The translations under genes and the position numbers were made by a program. The notes below the pieces were generated by a model that saw only the letters and a list, made by a program, of their open reading frames with translations, ran no database searches and was not told where the DNA came from. DNA of 64,000 nt, from positions 10,642,451-10,706,450 of the forward strand of contig OX637395.1 in assembly GCA_951799425.1 (NCBI GenBank). The letters are read 5' to 3'. This DNA comes from Ilex aquifolium (lineage: Eukaryota > Streptophyta > Magnoliopsida > Aquifoliales > Aquifoliaceae). Numbering within the stretch: position 1 is the stretch's first letter; each line of letters starts with the position of its first letter. Shown here piece by piece: positions 12,074 through 22,617 of the stretch.

Positions 12074-14281
12074 ATTTTAATTTCTTGTATGGAATATTAG
12101 ATAGATAGCTGGGTTTGCTAATGGACCAGATTTCGATTCAAATTTGATCTAAATTTAATTTAATTTAACTTAATTTCTTCATACAATGCTTCAAGGATAC
12201 AAGTTTGTATACATTAAGAACATATCTTATACCTAAACATATGATTAAGTGATCAGTCGATGGAAAAATTTTAGCTCCAATTCAGTTATTCTGATGGGAG
12301 CGACTTGGAATTTTTAATTACGTTTCTATTTTTAATTGATTGGCATATGGACTACGAAAATAAATCATTAGACAATTTGATTGGATTTTTAGATTCTTAA
12401 TTGGGAAAAGTTGGCCCAATTATTATCTATTTGTAGCCAGAACAATAACCCAATAAAATTACATTCAAATGAAAATAAGGAAAAATATGCGGATGGACCA
12501 CGCAAGTGCAAATGTCATCGCTAAGATTGATTGAAGTTTCGAGTAGGATTGAATGAAATTCGATCCAATAAAAGACCTACTAATGACTTGTCTCGAATTG
12601 GACTGCACATATTAGACCTATTTTAAGCTGTAGTTATTACGAAGGGATTGTGCAAGTTCAAATGTAAATGTCATCAAGTAGACAATGCCAATAAGCTTAT
12701 GTGGTGTAGGTCAAAATAAAGTTAAAAAAGTGGGAGACTCCACAGGAAGATGAAGAATAAATCAATGAAAAAACTCCATTATTATATAATATTGGAACAA
12801 GGTCCAAAAGGGGGCCAGAGGCTTGTCCGACTTATCTCATCCGATACCTAAGTCAGTAGATGCTTAAAAGGAGGATAAGACTTTTACTGTGCTGGGTTGG
12901 TTATGAATGCGTACCTGAAGCCCAACTCATTGGGTTATTTATACCTTCAAAGAAGATGACATGACATTTTAGAGGTCACATCAAGCTGGTTGGAGGAGCC
13001 CTCATAGGGGTAATCATTAGTGAGCTATCATTCTCTTGAGTCGCGCAAGTACCTGGGAGAGGTCGGTGGCTCCTTGGGGTATATCCTTGTAATGATTACC
13101 CTACCCTAGATGCGGAGCACTCAATGCATGTCCCCTCAGCATTTAATGCCCTCTGCAAGACATTTATTGACCTCTGCAAGACATTTATTGAACCGGTGAT
13201 GAACACTCAATGCATTCACATCGAACATTATGTTTAAGTGCCCCCGAGAAATCTACGTTAGTAAGGACCATGATTTTACCTGGATTTTTTGAGATTCGAA
13301 GTGCAATCAGATGTGACCTATTTGCAGAAGTAATTTCTTGCAGCATGAGGGGTTCACACACTTGCCTAGCGACAAAAGCTCGACTTGGGATGCATATTTC
13401 CCTTTAGTCTGCTAGGGCATATTCCTAGAGATTCTCTCATTGGGACCGACCAATCACCTTGGTGTTTCACTATTCAAGACCACGTGTCATACTCTAATAC
13501 GAGACTCGTTTAGTGTCCCATCAATATCATTAGTGTCTCATCAAATATTTTTTGCGTTGGGCCCTCTCAGTGTTAGGCTGGCCTATTTTGACAAAAGTTA
13601 ATAATAAGATTGAATAAGAATAAACATGTTATTCATGAGTGTTTTTTTGTGCATATAATGAACTTTCTTTTATAAATACAGAAAATTGAAGTTTTTCTGA
13701 TTATTTTTTAGAGTTTGACTTTGGTACAAAAGGAGGCATGACTATGTCGTTTATCACTTTTTTGTTCAAAATATAATTTTTGGGAGTCAATGTACAACAA
13801 AATAGATTAGGATCGATTATATGATTTATGACTTCCAACCTTTTGGAATGTTTGCGATCCAAACAAACTAAAACGTTATAACTTCTAAAAAAATTATATT
13901 TTGTGGGGTCCGGTTAATGTTTCAAAAAATACTTTTTTGATATCGTACCTCTATTTTTTACCAAATAGAAATGTGCCATATATACAATTTTTTTATTTTA
14001 TAATTTTTTTAGTTAATGGTTGCAAGCCATTTCAAAATCAATGACGAGATTAATGAAGGAAAAATATCGAAATTACCAACTTCAGTAATGTAGTTCCTGG
14101 CCTTACCCTATATTTTGTGATTTAATATAGGAAAAACTCTTAAGTAACATAGATTTATTATAAATTAAATTTGTTAAATTTGAAATTTCCAAATGGAGTT
14201 GTTGGACCAAGTCCTCAATAGACTTTTATTGCTGAACTTCGAGATAGAGGAGACTTTAAATAATATTTGGTTGAGAAAAGA
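12074..14281. other. Intergenic sequence, no gene seen
   Basis: About 2.2 kb without a supported gene. It holds a direct repeat of 'ctctgcaagacatttattga' near 13151 and 13173, and a small inverted pair 'gggtaatcatta' (about 13009) and 'taatgattaccc' (about 13090). The part at 12830-13560 is less AT-rich and could be an old LTR, but no ends were found. Confidence 0.4.
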
Positions 14282-14290
14282 AAATTTTAA

Positions 14291-14802
14291 GGGTTAATTG
14301 TATTGGAGGTCCCCAAAATATGGGGTTTGTCTCATTTTAGTCATCAATATTTCAATTGCATCATTTTAATCCCTGAAGTATTCAATATGTTCCCTCAAGT
14401 AGGCAGCATCTAGATTGCTAATATTTTTTTTTATCATAAACTTGTCACACGATACTTAAATATGAAAAAAATATATATGTTTTTGTTAAATAGCTACCCA
14501 AATTACATAGTTTTGATCATGAACTATCCAAATTTTAATTAAAAGCTACCTATATTACATATTTTTTGTCAAGAGCTGTTCAAATTTTGTTTAAGAGCTA
14601 TCAAAATTATTTTTTGTCCATATTTTAGATATTACGTGACAAGTTTATGATTAAAAAATCGTTAGTAATTTAGACGTTGTTTGTTTGAGAGACCATATAG
14701 AAGCATATTCGATACTTCATGGAACCAGATGATACAATTAAAACATTGGAGACCAAAATGAGACAAACTCCATACTTTTGGGACATCCAATATAATTAAC
14801 CC
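14291..14802. mobile_element. Mutator-type MITE, 512 bp
   Basis: Imperfect inverted repeats of about 100 bp begin GGGTTAATT(G/A)TATTGGA at each end. A perfect 9-bp duplication AAATTTTAA flanks the element (14282-14290 and 14803-14811). There is no coding capacity. The first nine bases match those of the larger Mutator-like element at 10956-12064, but the rest of the repeats differ, so it is a different family of the same superfamily. Confidence 0.88.
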
Positions 14803-14811
14803 AAATTTTAA

Positions 14812-15263
14812 TAATTAATAGTCGTAGTAAGTATGGTGTCAGACACTTTTCGGGAAAAAGAAGTATGGTGTCAGACACGTAAATATAGGGTGTAATGCTG
14901 ACATCTAATATCACTAACCAATAATAAAACACTAAATAGAATTGGTGCAAAACAAAAATAAAATTTATTGCATAATTGGATTAGACCCATTCAAAGCCCT
15001 TATTATTAATACTATTATAATTTTTTGGGTTGGTTGGGGGTGTCAATATACTAGTCTGGGTTAAAATGCTGCAGTTTGAATTATACAAAGTAAGGTATCA
15101 AACTGCTTTTTTCCTCCTAATCACGTACGTAATATATGGATTGACTATGCCACCTCAAGTGAATGGTCCGTCAACCTTTCATTCAGCCATCTCAAGTGAA
15201 GAACAATATGAACATGTGGCCAAGTTGTAGACCCTTTAAATAACAAAATGAATCACCCAAATT
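14812..15263. other. Intergenic sequence upstream of the outer retroelement
   Basis: No gene was seen. A 17-bp phrase 'gtatggtgtcagacac(t/g)' occurs twice (about 14832 and 14863). Before the outer element inserted, this DNA lay only a few hundred bases upstream of the BBE-like gene now at 54407, so its right end may be the former distal promoter. Confidence 0.45.
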
Positions 15264-15268
15264 ATAAT

Positions 15269-15990
15269 TGATGATACTTAAAATAAACCTCAAACATGAG
15301 CTCAGGAAATGAGCTCAGCTCGGGAACTCGGAGAAAAAAAGCAGAGCTCATCCAAGCCATAGTCAGAGCTCGTCCAGCCAGTATTGGAGCTCCCCCGAGC
15401 AAGATAATAGGGGAAAAGATGAGGAGAAAGCAAGATGATAGAAGACAGCTCCGAAGTAGAAGCCAAGCTGGAACCGAGGCATAAAACCCTTAACCAACCA
15501 AGATCCTCTCCTTATATTAAGGAGGATTCCATGGTAGAAGGCGAAAATCTCGGGATATAGACCGTTAAAGCCAAGCCATATGGAGTTTAGGTAACTCCGG
15601 GATTAAAGAGAGAGAGGGAGGAAGATCCCTTCATTATAGGAAGTAAAATCGGATTAGAGGTAAGCAGGAGGCTATAAAATGGGGGTAGGCCTCCATTGAA
15701 GGGGATAGGTAGGCAGTAGAGCCCTGACAAACCCTAATTCCCTCCTCACTACGCTGTAACACGCTCAATACAATCAATGAGAAAAGAGGAGCAAGAGACT
15801 CCATTGCAGAGTGAACTAGCCGAGCTCTCAGGCCGGTGAACCACTGTAATTCCGTTGTGTTATCTCTCTTTCCTCAATTCCCTTGAGCACCAACCAGCGT
15901 TGTTTGGCATGAGCCTTGTAGCTCAGACACCACATTTAATTTCACGCATATCCATACCCTTAATCCATTTTCGGTAGATATACACCATCA
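15269..15990 (+). repeat. 5' LTR of the outer Tat element
   Basis: A 722-bp direct repeat of 53476-54197. It is rich in GAGCTC/AGCTCGG phrases, and 'ggctataaaa' near 15671 is a likely TATA box for the element's transcript. It ends 'tacaccatca'. Confidence 0.92.
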
Positions 15991-15993
15991 GTT

Positions 15994-16011
15994 TGGCGCC
16001 GTCTGTGGGAA
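15994..16011 (+). other. Primer-binding-type site of the outer element
   Basis: TGGCGCCGTCTGTGGGAA begins three bases after the 5' LTR. This is where a tRNA primer site is expected, and TGGCGCC opens the primer sites of many Tat and Athila elements. I did not assign the tRNA. Confidence 0.7.
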
Positions 16012-16050
16012 CGACAGTTCTTGTTACAAATATACTGATTTTTCAGTGAT

Positions 16051-16133
16051 TGATGGTCTCTACACGAAACATGAGCAAAAGTCAGATGAATCCTCCAAGA
16101 GTGCAGAATCCCCAGGAGGTCACCAGTGGGAGA
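16051..16133 (+). CDS. First piece of outer-element gag, interrupted by Athila-1
   Basis: An ATG at 16051, 60 bases after the LTR, opens a short reading frame (MVSTRNMSKSQ...) that runs into the target duplication GGAGA of Athila-1. The remainder of gag lies from 29844 on the far side of the guest. It is part of a broken retroelement. Confidence 0.6.
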
Positions 16134-16940
16134 TGACTTGATCCGAAATGTGTACACCCAAGTACAGGCGGTCAAGTTGTAGTAATAATCCGGTTTGAGT
16201 CCAGAGTCGAATCCTCAGGGAACTATGGTTGGTGTTCTTGGAAGTAAATAGTGAGAAAGACTTGTAACTGGAAATATTATGATTTTGAAGTTGTGGGAAG
16301 TTTTGGATAGAATGTAAGATTCTTTCCAATGGGTATTTTTCTAGACAAAATATAAGATGATTAAATGTAACAAACACTCTTTGGTTCGGGAATCAGAATA
16401 TGTAGTTGATTGTCCGGTGCATTATGTTTGTGCTTTATAACTCAATTAACTCCCGTGTCAACGGCAAATTAATCGGAAGATAGGAATGAAGTGCAATAAT
16501 GGTGGACATTGAAAGTTTGTCATGAAGAGTTAGTTAGGGTGCTTGCCTTGAATCAATGGATCTTTTCCATGTAGGAGTCATCCATTTATCATAGAAAGAT
16601 CCGTTGATTATACAAAGTACCTTTACTTTGCTAGGTGCATTCAATCACCCAAAAAACAAGTGGAGTATAGAACATTTAAGCATAAAGGTGATACACAAAC
16701 ATAATGTCCGGATTAATCTTTTACATATCTATCATCCATTCCTAAAGAGTGAATGAGGACTACTCACCCTTCATAGCTATGGTAAAGCTAGAATAATGAA
16801 TGGTACTCATCCCCATAAGCAAAGGTGTTACAAAGTAAAATGCATGAACAATCAAATAGAAGAAAGCTAGTTATCCTTGGAGGGTTTCCACCACAACCGA
16901 AGGATAAGTTATATCTCTTGATGTATGCAAATACAAGTAA

Positions 16941-17180
16941 CAATTAGAAGAGGAGGCTCAGCCTTCCATTATGGTTATACAAGCAAGTAAATATAAAAGC
17001 TATAAAGAAATGACAATTATAAGAGGAGGCTCAGCCTTCCATTATATTTATACAAGCAAGTAAATATAAAAGCTATAAAGAAATGACAATTATAAGAGGA
17101 GGCTCAGCCTTTCATTATATTTATACAAGCAAGTAAATATGAAAGCTATAAAGAAATGACAATTATAAGAGAGAACTCTT
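16941..17180. repeat. 73-bp tandem triplication inside the Athila-1 LTR
   Basis: Three head-to-tail 73-bp copies (16941, 17014, 17087) and a short fourth start. Each holds 'agaggaggctcagcctt' and 'tatacaagcaagtaaatat'. The same array is present in the other LTR from 29133, so it predates the insertion. Confidence 0.9.
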
Positions 17181-17324
17181 ACCATAAGAACATAAGCATA
17201 AAATCTTCAATACATGAATTGAAATGGAAGCTACAAAAGATGAAAGAAATTTTGCTCTCTAAATTCTACTCTAAAATGTTCCAACAATGGGTCTATTTAT
17301 AGGCCAAAATATTGAACCAACTAC

Positions 17325-17430
17325 CAGTCTTCATCTACCAGTCTTCATCCACCAGTCTTCATCCACCAGTCCAGTCTTTATCTACCAGTCTTCATCTACC
17401 GGTCTTCATCCACCGGTCTTCATTAGAGTT
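17325..17430. repeat. 12-bp tandem array inside the Athila-1 LTR
   Basis: Repeats of 'ccagtcttcatc' with variants 'ccggtcttcatc', about eight copies. The other LTR has the same array from about 29517. Confidence 0.85.
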
Positions 17431-17646
17431 TCACTGGACATTAGGGTTCCACTGGACATTCGAACGTTGGGTGACGTTTTTTCCAGTTTATGTCCTTAAG
17501 GAGCTGCTTGTTACCCTCAGATGTACTTCTTGGATGCCTTTGGACTTCCCTTCACTTTAGAACCTAAAATATCATCACTTAAACTCCATCAAAGTATAAT
17601 TAGTCCAAAAAGAGTGTAACAATATGCTACTTTTGAGTGCTAATCA

Positions 17647-17660
17647 CACCCCCCAACCTA
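17647..17660 (-). other. Polypurine tract of Athila-1
   Basis: Directly outside the 3' LTR, read on the minus strand, the sequence is AGGTTGGGGGGTG. A purine run in this place primes plus-strand DNA synthesis in LTR elements. Confidence 0.8.
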
Positions 17661-19564
17661 AACATTGCTGGTCTCTAGCAATAAGATGGTAATGAAATGT
17701 AAATTTATTCCTAATGCCTTTTTCGTAGGTAAACCGGTTGCATTTAGCACATGCAACATGCCGTTAAACCACTAGGTTTACCCTAATGGACGAGTGTTGT
17801 CTCGTGAGGGTTTTCAGTGAAGCTACCCACAAACTTCAGTTTGAACAGAAATGTATGTGGGGTTGCTAATAAAAAGTATTAGCATCATGGTCGTTAAGAC
17901 ACCCCGATTCTCAATTGTGACTTATTCCTCAAGCTTTCCTTCCATTGGTACTCACACTATGCAAAAATTAACACTTTGTCTCATTTGGAATTTGGGTGTC
18001 TTTAAACATGAGAATAATCATCCTTAGAAACAAGAATTGGTATACAACAATCATTCCTCTTTTCACCGTCCATGGCTAGTTTTGATTTCACAAACTTCTC
18101 TTGGAATGCTCTCAGCAAAACAAATCACTCAGATTATAGTGACTTACCTCTCAAAGGGCATGTGATCAGAAGATGGCCAGTCGAAAAAACCACATGCACA
18201 ATCAATAAGATAGACGTTTTGAGAAAACACATAGTCAATTTTAGCATAATCTCATGAAAGGATATTGATGCAAAGAAAGCACATCAAATTAACATACCCC
18301 ACTCGTAGTAAACATACATAAGCAACATACTTGAGATCACCTAGGGCTTTATGCGGGTTATAATGGGGCTAGAGGTCAGTGGCTAACGAAATGACGTCAA
18401 TAGTGTTCAAAAACTATCCTTTTATGCATTGTAGCACATCTCTTTCTTGGTTCTCGACATTTTGCCTGGAAATGGGATTTCTTTCTTTCATTTTCCCATT
18501 TTTCACTTTCTTGGCAAGTCCCTGTTTCATTGTATTCTTCTCTTTCGGCTGCCCTTGATTTTTTTTTTTCTTGAAGAGTTGTCGCCATTTTTTTTTTTTT
18601 TTTTTAAAGAAATTGTTTTGTAAGATGGTGCAAGAATTCGGATAGCAAGGTATGATAAATTTCTGTTTTTGTGGCTTGGTCAACATATGGGCTTTTGAAA
18701 GAGAATTTATTCTTTTACAGGCTCAAATATGGTTGACTAGGGATATGCTTTTGAAAGAAAAAGCTAAAGCTCAAAGTTGATTCAAAGATGGCCTAAGATC
18801 CTTTCTCAAGTATGTGCATCTGTGTGTGTGCAAATTTTCCTGTGGGGTATGCAAACAAATCACTTTAGTTACCTCAATCAAAGCAAGATTAATGAGATTA
18901 TTGAACGAGACTTGGAAGTGAAAGAGCTTACTTTGAGTAATCGTTGGTATCCTCTCACAAAGCATCGCAAAGCTCGAAACTCACTATGGTTTTCTTTGTA
19001 ATCTCCACTGATTATGTCGGTGTTCCAGGGATTGGTGGTTATATAGCAATTCTATTTTCAAGTTTGATCACTTGCATCTTAAAAACACTAAATACTAATG
19101 TACAATCATTAATTTAAGCATAGGGAAAATACCATTTTTCAGAAATTAAGGTTTTCAGTCCCAGTTGTCAATTTGAGGTGATAAACCGATCATGTGCTAA
19201 GTCATTTTTATAAACAATCCTAACATCCATATCTATTTCACCCTTGTTAGCATGCTTTATCGAAGTGCTACTCCTATTTAAGCATTTTAACAGATAACAA
19301 ACAACTAAAAAGTGTTAAACGAATAAAAGTGATAAACTGAATCATTCATTCATAGAAAAGCGTGTTTACAGCAAAACTATGATTCAATCCATCCAAAATA
19401 TAGCTCCAATGAGCAAAACAAAATTATTAACATACCATATTTCAAGGATAAATGAGTATGTAAATATTTTTTTTTTTTTTAAAACAAGAAGAAGAAATAA
19501 AATTCAAAATTATAAACATACTCATTTATCTGTGAAAATTGAAAGAAAACTAGATGCACCAATT
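17661..19564 (-). other. Non-coding 3' region of Athila-1
   Basis: No supported gene. The part at about 18240-19000 is diverged but colinear with 38330-39170 in Athila-2; shared phrases are 'gatcac(c/t)tagggcttta', 'gctcaaag' and 'atggcctaagatc'. T-runs occur near 18555 and 18590. Confidence 0.6.
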
Positions 19565-20520
19565 AAACTTGAAAAACTATGGCGTCTCAGGATAAGTCCC
19601 TACCCACACTACAGGTTGGCATTTTAGGACATTCCTTACTCGGCCCATTTTTTTTTTTCTAAAAAGGATTTGGTACATCTAATATGTAAATTTTTTACAA
19701 AAATTCGGATCATTAACTTCATCCCCAAAACACATTTTTCCACAGCTTTGTCAAAAGAAGAAGAAAGAAAAGAAAAAAAAAATCTAATCCGAGTCATCGC
19801 TTGTATCTATGTCATTATCAGTGACCCTTCCAACTTCTTGTTGCACATAACGTGTAAGTCCCGGACTGGCATAAGATGGCGTGTCAGGATAATCCTTACT
19901 CTGCCCATACACTATCCAGTTTAATCGATCGGTTGCACGACCCGAAATTGGTTCAGAACACTGATTATGTTTTTTCATATGAAATATCCTGCCACAATGG
20001 TAACAAGCACCCAGTCGTTTGGAACGACGACGTATAGCAAAATTGCTTCTGCCACACAATGGTTGTTGTTGCTTCTCTCGGATTTCAATTTTTCTCACAT
20101 CCCTTGCTTTCTCATTATCACAGCATGCACATCAGATGGGAAAATGCGTAGAACTCCTAGACTAAACCAAAAAAGTTTAGGATCCATGCTTGCTAAGACT
20201 AAAGACACTCTATCTGGTTCTTTAACGTCTGCCAGTCACAAAGACAGTTGAAGCTGCATCCGATGTGATCATGAAATATAGGCACAAATACTAAAAAAAA
20301 CGCGATCCAGAATAAAAATAAACAGAATTTTTTTTTTTTAATTTTTTTTTAATTTTTTTTTTATTTTTTTTTAATTTTTTTTTTCAGATCTAAAACTAAA
20401 ATTACAAATACGAAACTACAGAAAGTAGATCCACACCCCCCAATCTAAACTGAACATTGTCCCCAATGTTTCGAATTTACCAGTGTATGACGTTTGGAAA
20501 TGAGGTTGTAAGGTACAGAT
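19565..20520 (-). repeat. Module copy A of the duplicated 3' region of Athila-1
   Basis: About 0.95 kb, diverged copy of 21350-22260. In element sense it opens with 'aacattggggacaatgttca' followed by a G-run (complement near 20434-20470). It then holds a small CCHC ORF, and ends near a second, decayed trace of 'ggcgtctcagga' (about 19580). T-rich blocks at 20330-20385 interrupt it. Confidence 0.75.
19784..20098 (-). CDS. Small CCHC-motif ORF, module copy A (unknown protein of Athila-1)
   Basis: A 104-residue reading frame rich in Arg and Lys at its front. It has a zinc-knuckle-like motif near residues 32-47 with spacing Cys-x2-Cys-x4-His-x6-Cys, then a block containing SEPISGRA, KDYPDTPSY and an acidic tail ending in DSD. 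It resembles copy B at 21529-21939 over most of its length, which argues that the protein was once under selection. The His-to-Cys spacing (x6) differs from the gag knuckle of the same element (x4). I do not recognise the family. A nucleic-acid-binding role is a guess from the knuckle and basic residues. It lies between pol and the 3' LTR, where other Athila elements have an envelope-like ORF, but it has no signal peptide or membrane segment. Confidence 0.55.
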   Translation of the reverse strand: MRKIEIREKQQQPLCGRSNFAIRRRSKRLGACYHCGRIFHMKKHNQCSEPISGRATDRLNWIVYGQSKDYPDTPSYASPGLTRYVQQEVGRVTDNDIDTSDDSD

Positions 20521-20683
20521 CTGTTCATTTGCCGAAACCTACAAACAACACAAACCAATTAATCATCTTCTGGGGGGATCTGGTTGCGGCTGGAAACCCT
20601 TAATCTTGAATGCAAAAAGAAGAAGAACACCCATGAACAAATACAAACATATAACACAAATTACTAAACAAAGGACTGGGTCG

Positions 20684-21243
20684 TCAGGTCCTACAACCAT
20701 GGATTTGCAGGGGGTGGGTTGTGTTTACAAAAAACAACGAAGAAGAAGAAAAAGAAAAGAAGAATAAAAAGAAGAAGAAGGGAAGAAGGAGTGGGGAACC
20801 AACACCGGTAGATGTGGAGAAAAAAAAAGAAAAGGTGGGAGGCCTAATAAAGGCGCCCCAATGACTCGACCCCCCTTTTTTTTTTTTTTCTAACTTTACT
20901 TTCGGCAGTGTCGGCATGCGCAAATCATGGCAGCAGGCGCAATAATGGTGCATAGTAATGGTGCGCAGTGTCGGCAGAGTGGATATCCACGCAGAATATT
21001 CCCACAAATAATGCAACCTCACCCTCATGCATTGTCCTCAATGCAACAAAAAGATATGATAATTAATGACGCACAGTAAAAAATGAGTAGGGTAAGAGAA
21101 CACCTCGCACTTGAGCTTTGACCCATGCACCGATATCTGAAACTAGGAACAACAAAACTATACAACAAAAGAAAGTGACATGCATTAAAAATAACATTAA
21201 TAAATAAAAGCAACTGTACACTATTGTAGAAGGATTTTAGCAA
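20684..21243 (-). other. Spacer between the two Athila-1 modules
   Basis: Low-complexity A/G-rich DNA at 20735-20870 and, at about 21010-21060, 'cctcaccctcatgcattgtcctcaatgcaac'-type sequence that matches 39449-39490 just past Athila-2 pol. The two elements therefore share a conserved boundary block here. No real gene was seen. Confidence 0.5.
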
Positions 21244-21349
21244 AAACGTTCAAACGTGTTGTAACGTTCGAACGTCGAATCAAAAATTAAATTTTTTTTT
21301 TTTTTTACACTACATTATGCATACTAAAAGGAATCAAAATAAACAATCT

Positions 21350-22260
21350 TAAGCCAAAAGTCATGGCGTCTCAGAACAAATCCCTACCTACACTGTTAGT
21401 TGGTAGTTCGGGACGTTACTTACTCTGCCCATGTTTTCATTTTAGTCAAAAGAGTTTGTACAGAACATTTTTTACAGACTCGAACCTTCAGCTTTCATTC
21501 CCAACCTCAGTACACTTTTCCACAGAGGTCAATCCGATTCCCCCTCCGTATCTGTGTAGTTCGGACAACCAGCAACCCTGTTGATTTCTTGTCGCACAAA
21601 ACGGTTAAGCTCAGTACCGGAATAGGATGGCGTGTCAGGATAATCCTTACTCTGCCCATTCACTATCCAGTCTAATCGATCGAGTGCACGACCAGAAATT
21701 GGTTCAGAACATTTGTTGTATCTTTTCTTATGAAAGTATCTGCCACACTGTTTACAAGCACCAAGCCTTTTTGCACGACGGCGTTTGGCAAAGCTGCTTC
21801 TGCCACAGAGGGATTTCGCTTGTTTTTCTTTGATTTCAGTCTTCCTTACTAATCTTGCTTTTCTCATGATCATGGTATGTACATCAGATGGAAAAGTACG
21901 TAGGACTCCTAGACTAAACCAAAAAAGATTTACATCCATGATTGCTAAGTTTGAAGACTCACTATCTAGTTCTTTTACGTCTGCCAGTCACAAAGACGAT
22001 CAAAACTGACCCACAGATATTATCATTAATACAAGGTACATAATCTGAACAGATACAACAATAAAAAAAAAATTACAGAAAATTTTACGGGTTCAACCTG
22101 CGCAGATCAACTACTGTAAATTGCAGATCAACTACTGTAAATTGCAGATCAACCACTGTAAACTGTAGATCAACTACTGTAAACTGTAAATCTCACCCCC
22201 CAACCTAGACTGAACATTGTCCCCAATGTTTCGAGTTTTTCGGTTTGTAGAGCTTGAATA
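21350..22260 (-). repeat. Module copy B of the duplicated 3' region of Athila-1
   Basis: The partner of 19565-20520, about 1.77 kb upstream of it in element sense. It opens with the same 'aacattggggacaatgttca' plus G-run phrase (complement near 22193-22230), next to a short tandem repeat 'gcagatcaactactgtaaatt' (about 22100-22190). It carries the longer copy of the small CCHC ORF. Confidence 0.78.
21529..21939 (-). CDS. Small CCHC-motif ORF, module copy B (unknown protein of Athila-1)
   Basis: A 136-residue reading frame, the longer of the two paralogous copies. Its front holds FWFSLGVLR and a basic stretch. A Cys-x2-Cys-x4-His-x6-Cys knuckle follows near residues 61-76, then SEPISGRA, KDYPDTPSYSG and an acidic tail ending ESD. 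There is no signal peptide and no membrane segment. The family is not recognised. Two copies with matching motifs and matching upstream G-rich phrases suggest a cassette duplicated in this element lineage. Whether it is translated from a spliced or subgenomic RNA cannot be seen. An alternative is an expanded or captured gag-like knuckle, or a captured host gene. Confidence 0.58.
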   Translation of the reverse strand: MDVNLFWFSLGVLRTFPSDVHTMIMRKARLVRKTEIKEKQAKSLCGRSSFAKRRRAKRLGACKQCGRYFHKKRYNKCSEPISGRALDRLDWIVNGQSKDYPDTPSYSGTELNRFVRQEINRVAGCPNYTDTEGESD

Positions 22261-22617
22261 CGCAGTTAACTGTGGAGATCTGTTCAATCGCCGATGACCT
22301 ATACCGAAAAAAAAACAGAGATTAAGCATCTTTGGGGTGGTCTGGGTTTTCGTTGGGACAAAAACCCTTGATCATCAGTGCGTTCCGAAGAAGAACAGCC
22401 ATAAGTAGATAATACAAATAAATGTAGATCACGAGAAGGAGAATAAGGTCATCGAAAAATGCAGACATGGTACTGTTATGGGTTGGATCGTGGTAGAGAA
22501 GACCGGATGCAGTGGAGAAGAAGAAGAAAAGAGAAGAAGAAGAAGAAGAAAAAGAAAAGAAAAGAGTAAAGGCGGTGGGGAAAAGAAAAAAAAGAAAAAA
22601 AAAAAGCGATGGGGGCC

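Larger units (their letters stand above)
16134..17646 (-). repeat. 3' LTR of Athila-1
   Basis: A 1513-bp near-identical copy of 28327-29838. In plus-strand reading it starts TGACTTGATCC and ends GTGCTAATCA. It contains a 73-bp triplication and a 12-bp array. Confidence 0.93.

Noticed and set aside
13000-13105. Small inverted repeat as a MITE
   Set aside because: Only 12 bp are inverted, there is no target duplication and no clear element body.
17287-17560. Plus-strand frames over the Athila-1 LTR (also at 29479-29752)
   Set aside because: They are made of the 12-bp tandem array, appear identically in both LTRs, and lie on the strand opposite to the element.
20684-21028. Envelope-like ORF of Athila-1 with hydrophobic stretches
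   Set aside because: The hydrophobic runs (FFFFLFFFSFSSSS) come from A/G-rich low-complexity DNA read on the minus strand. There is no signal peptide, domain or similarity to the Athila post-pol ORF.
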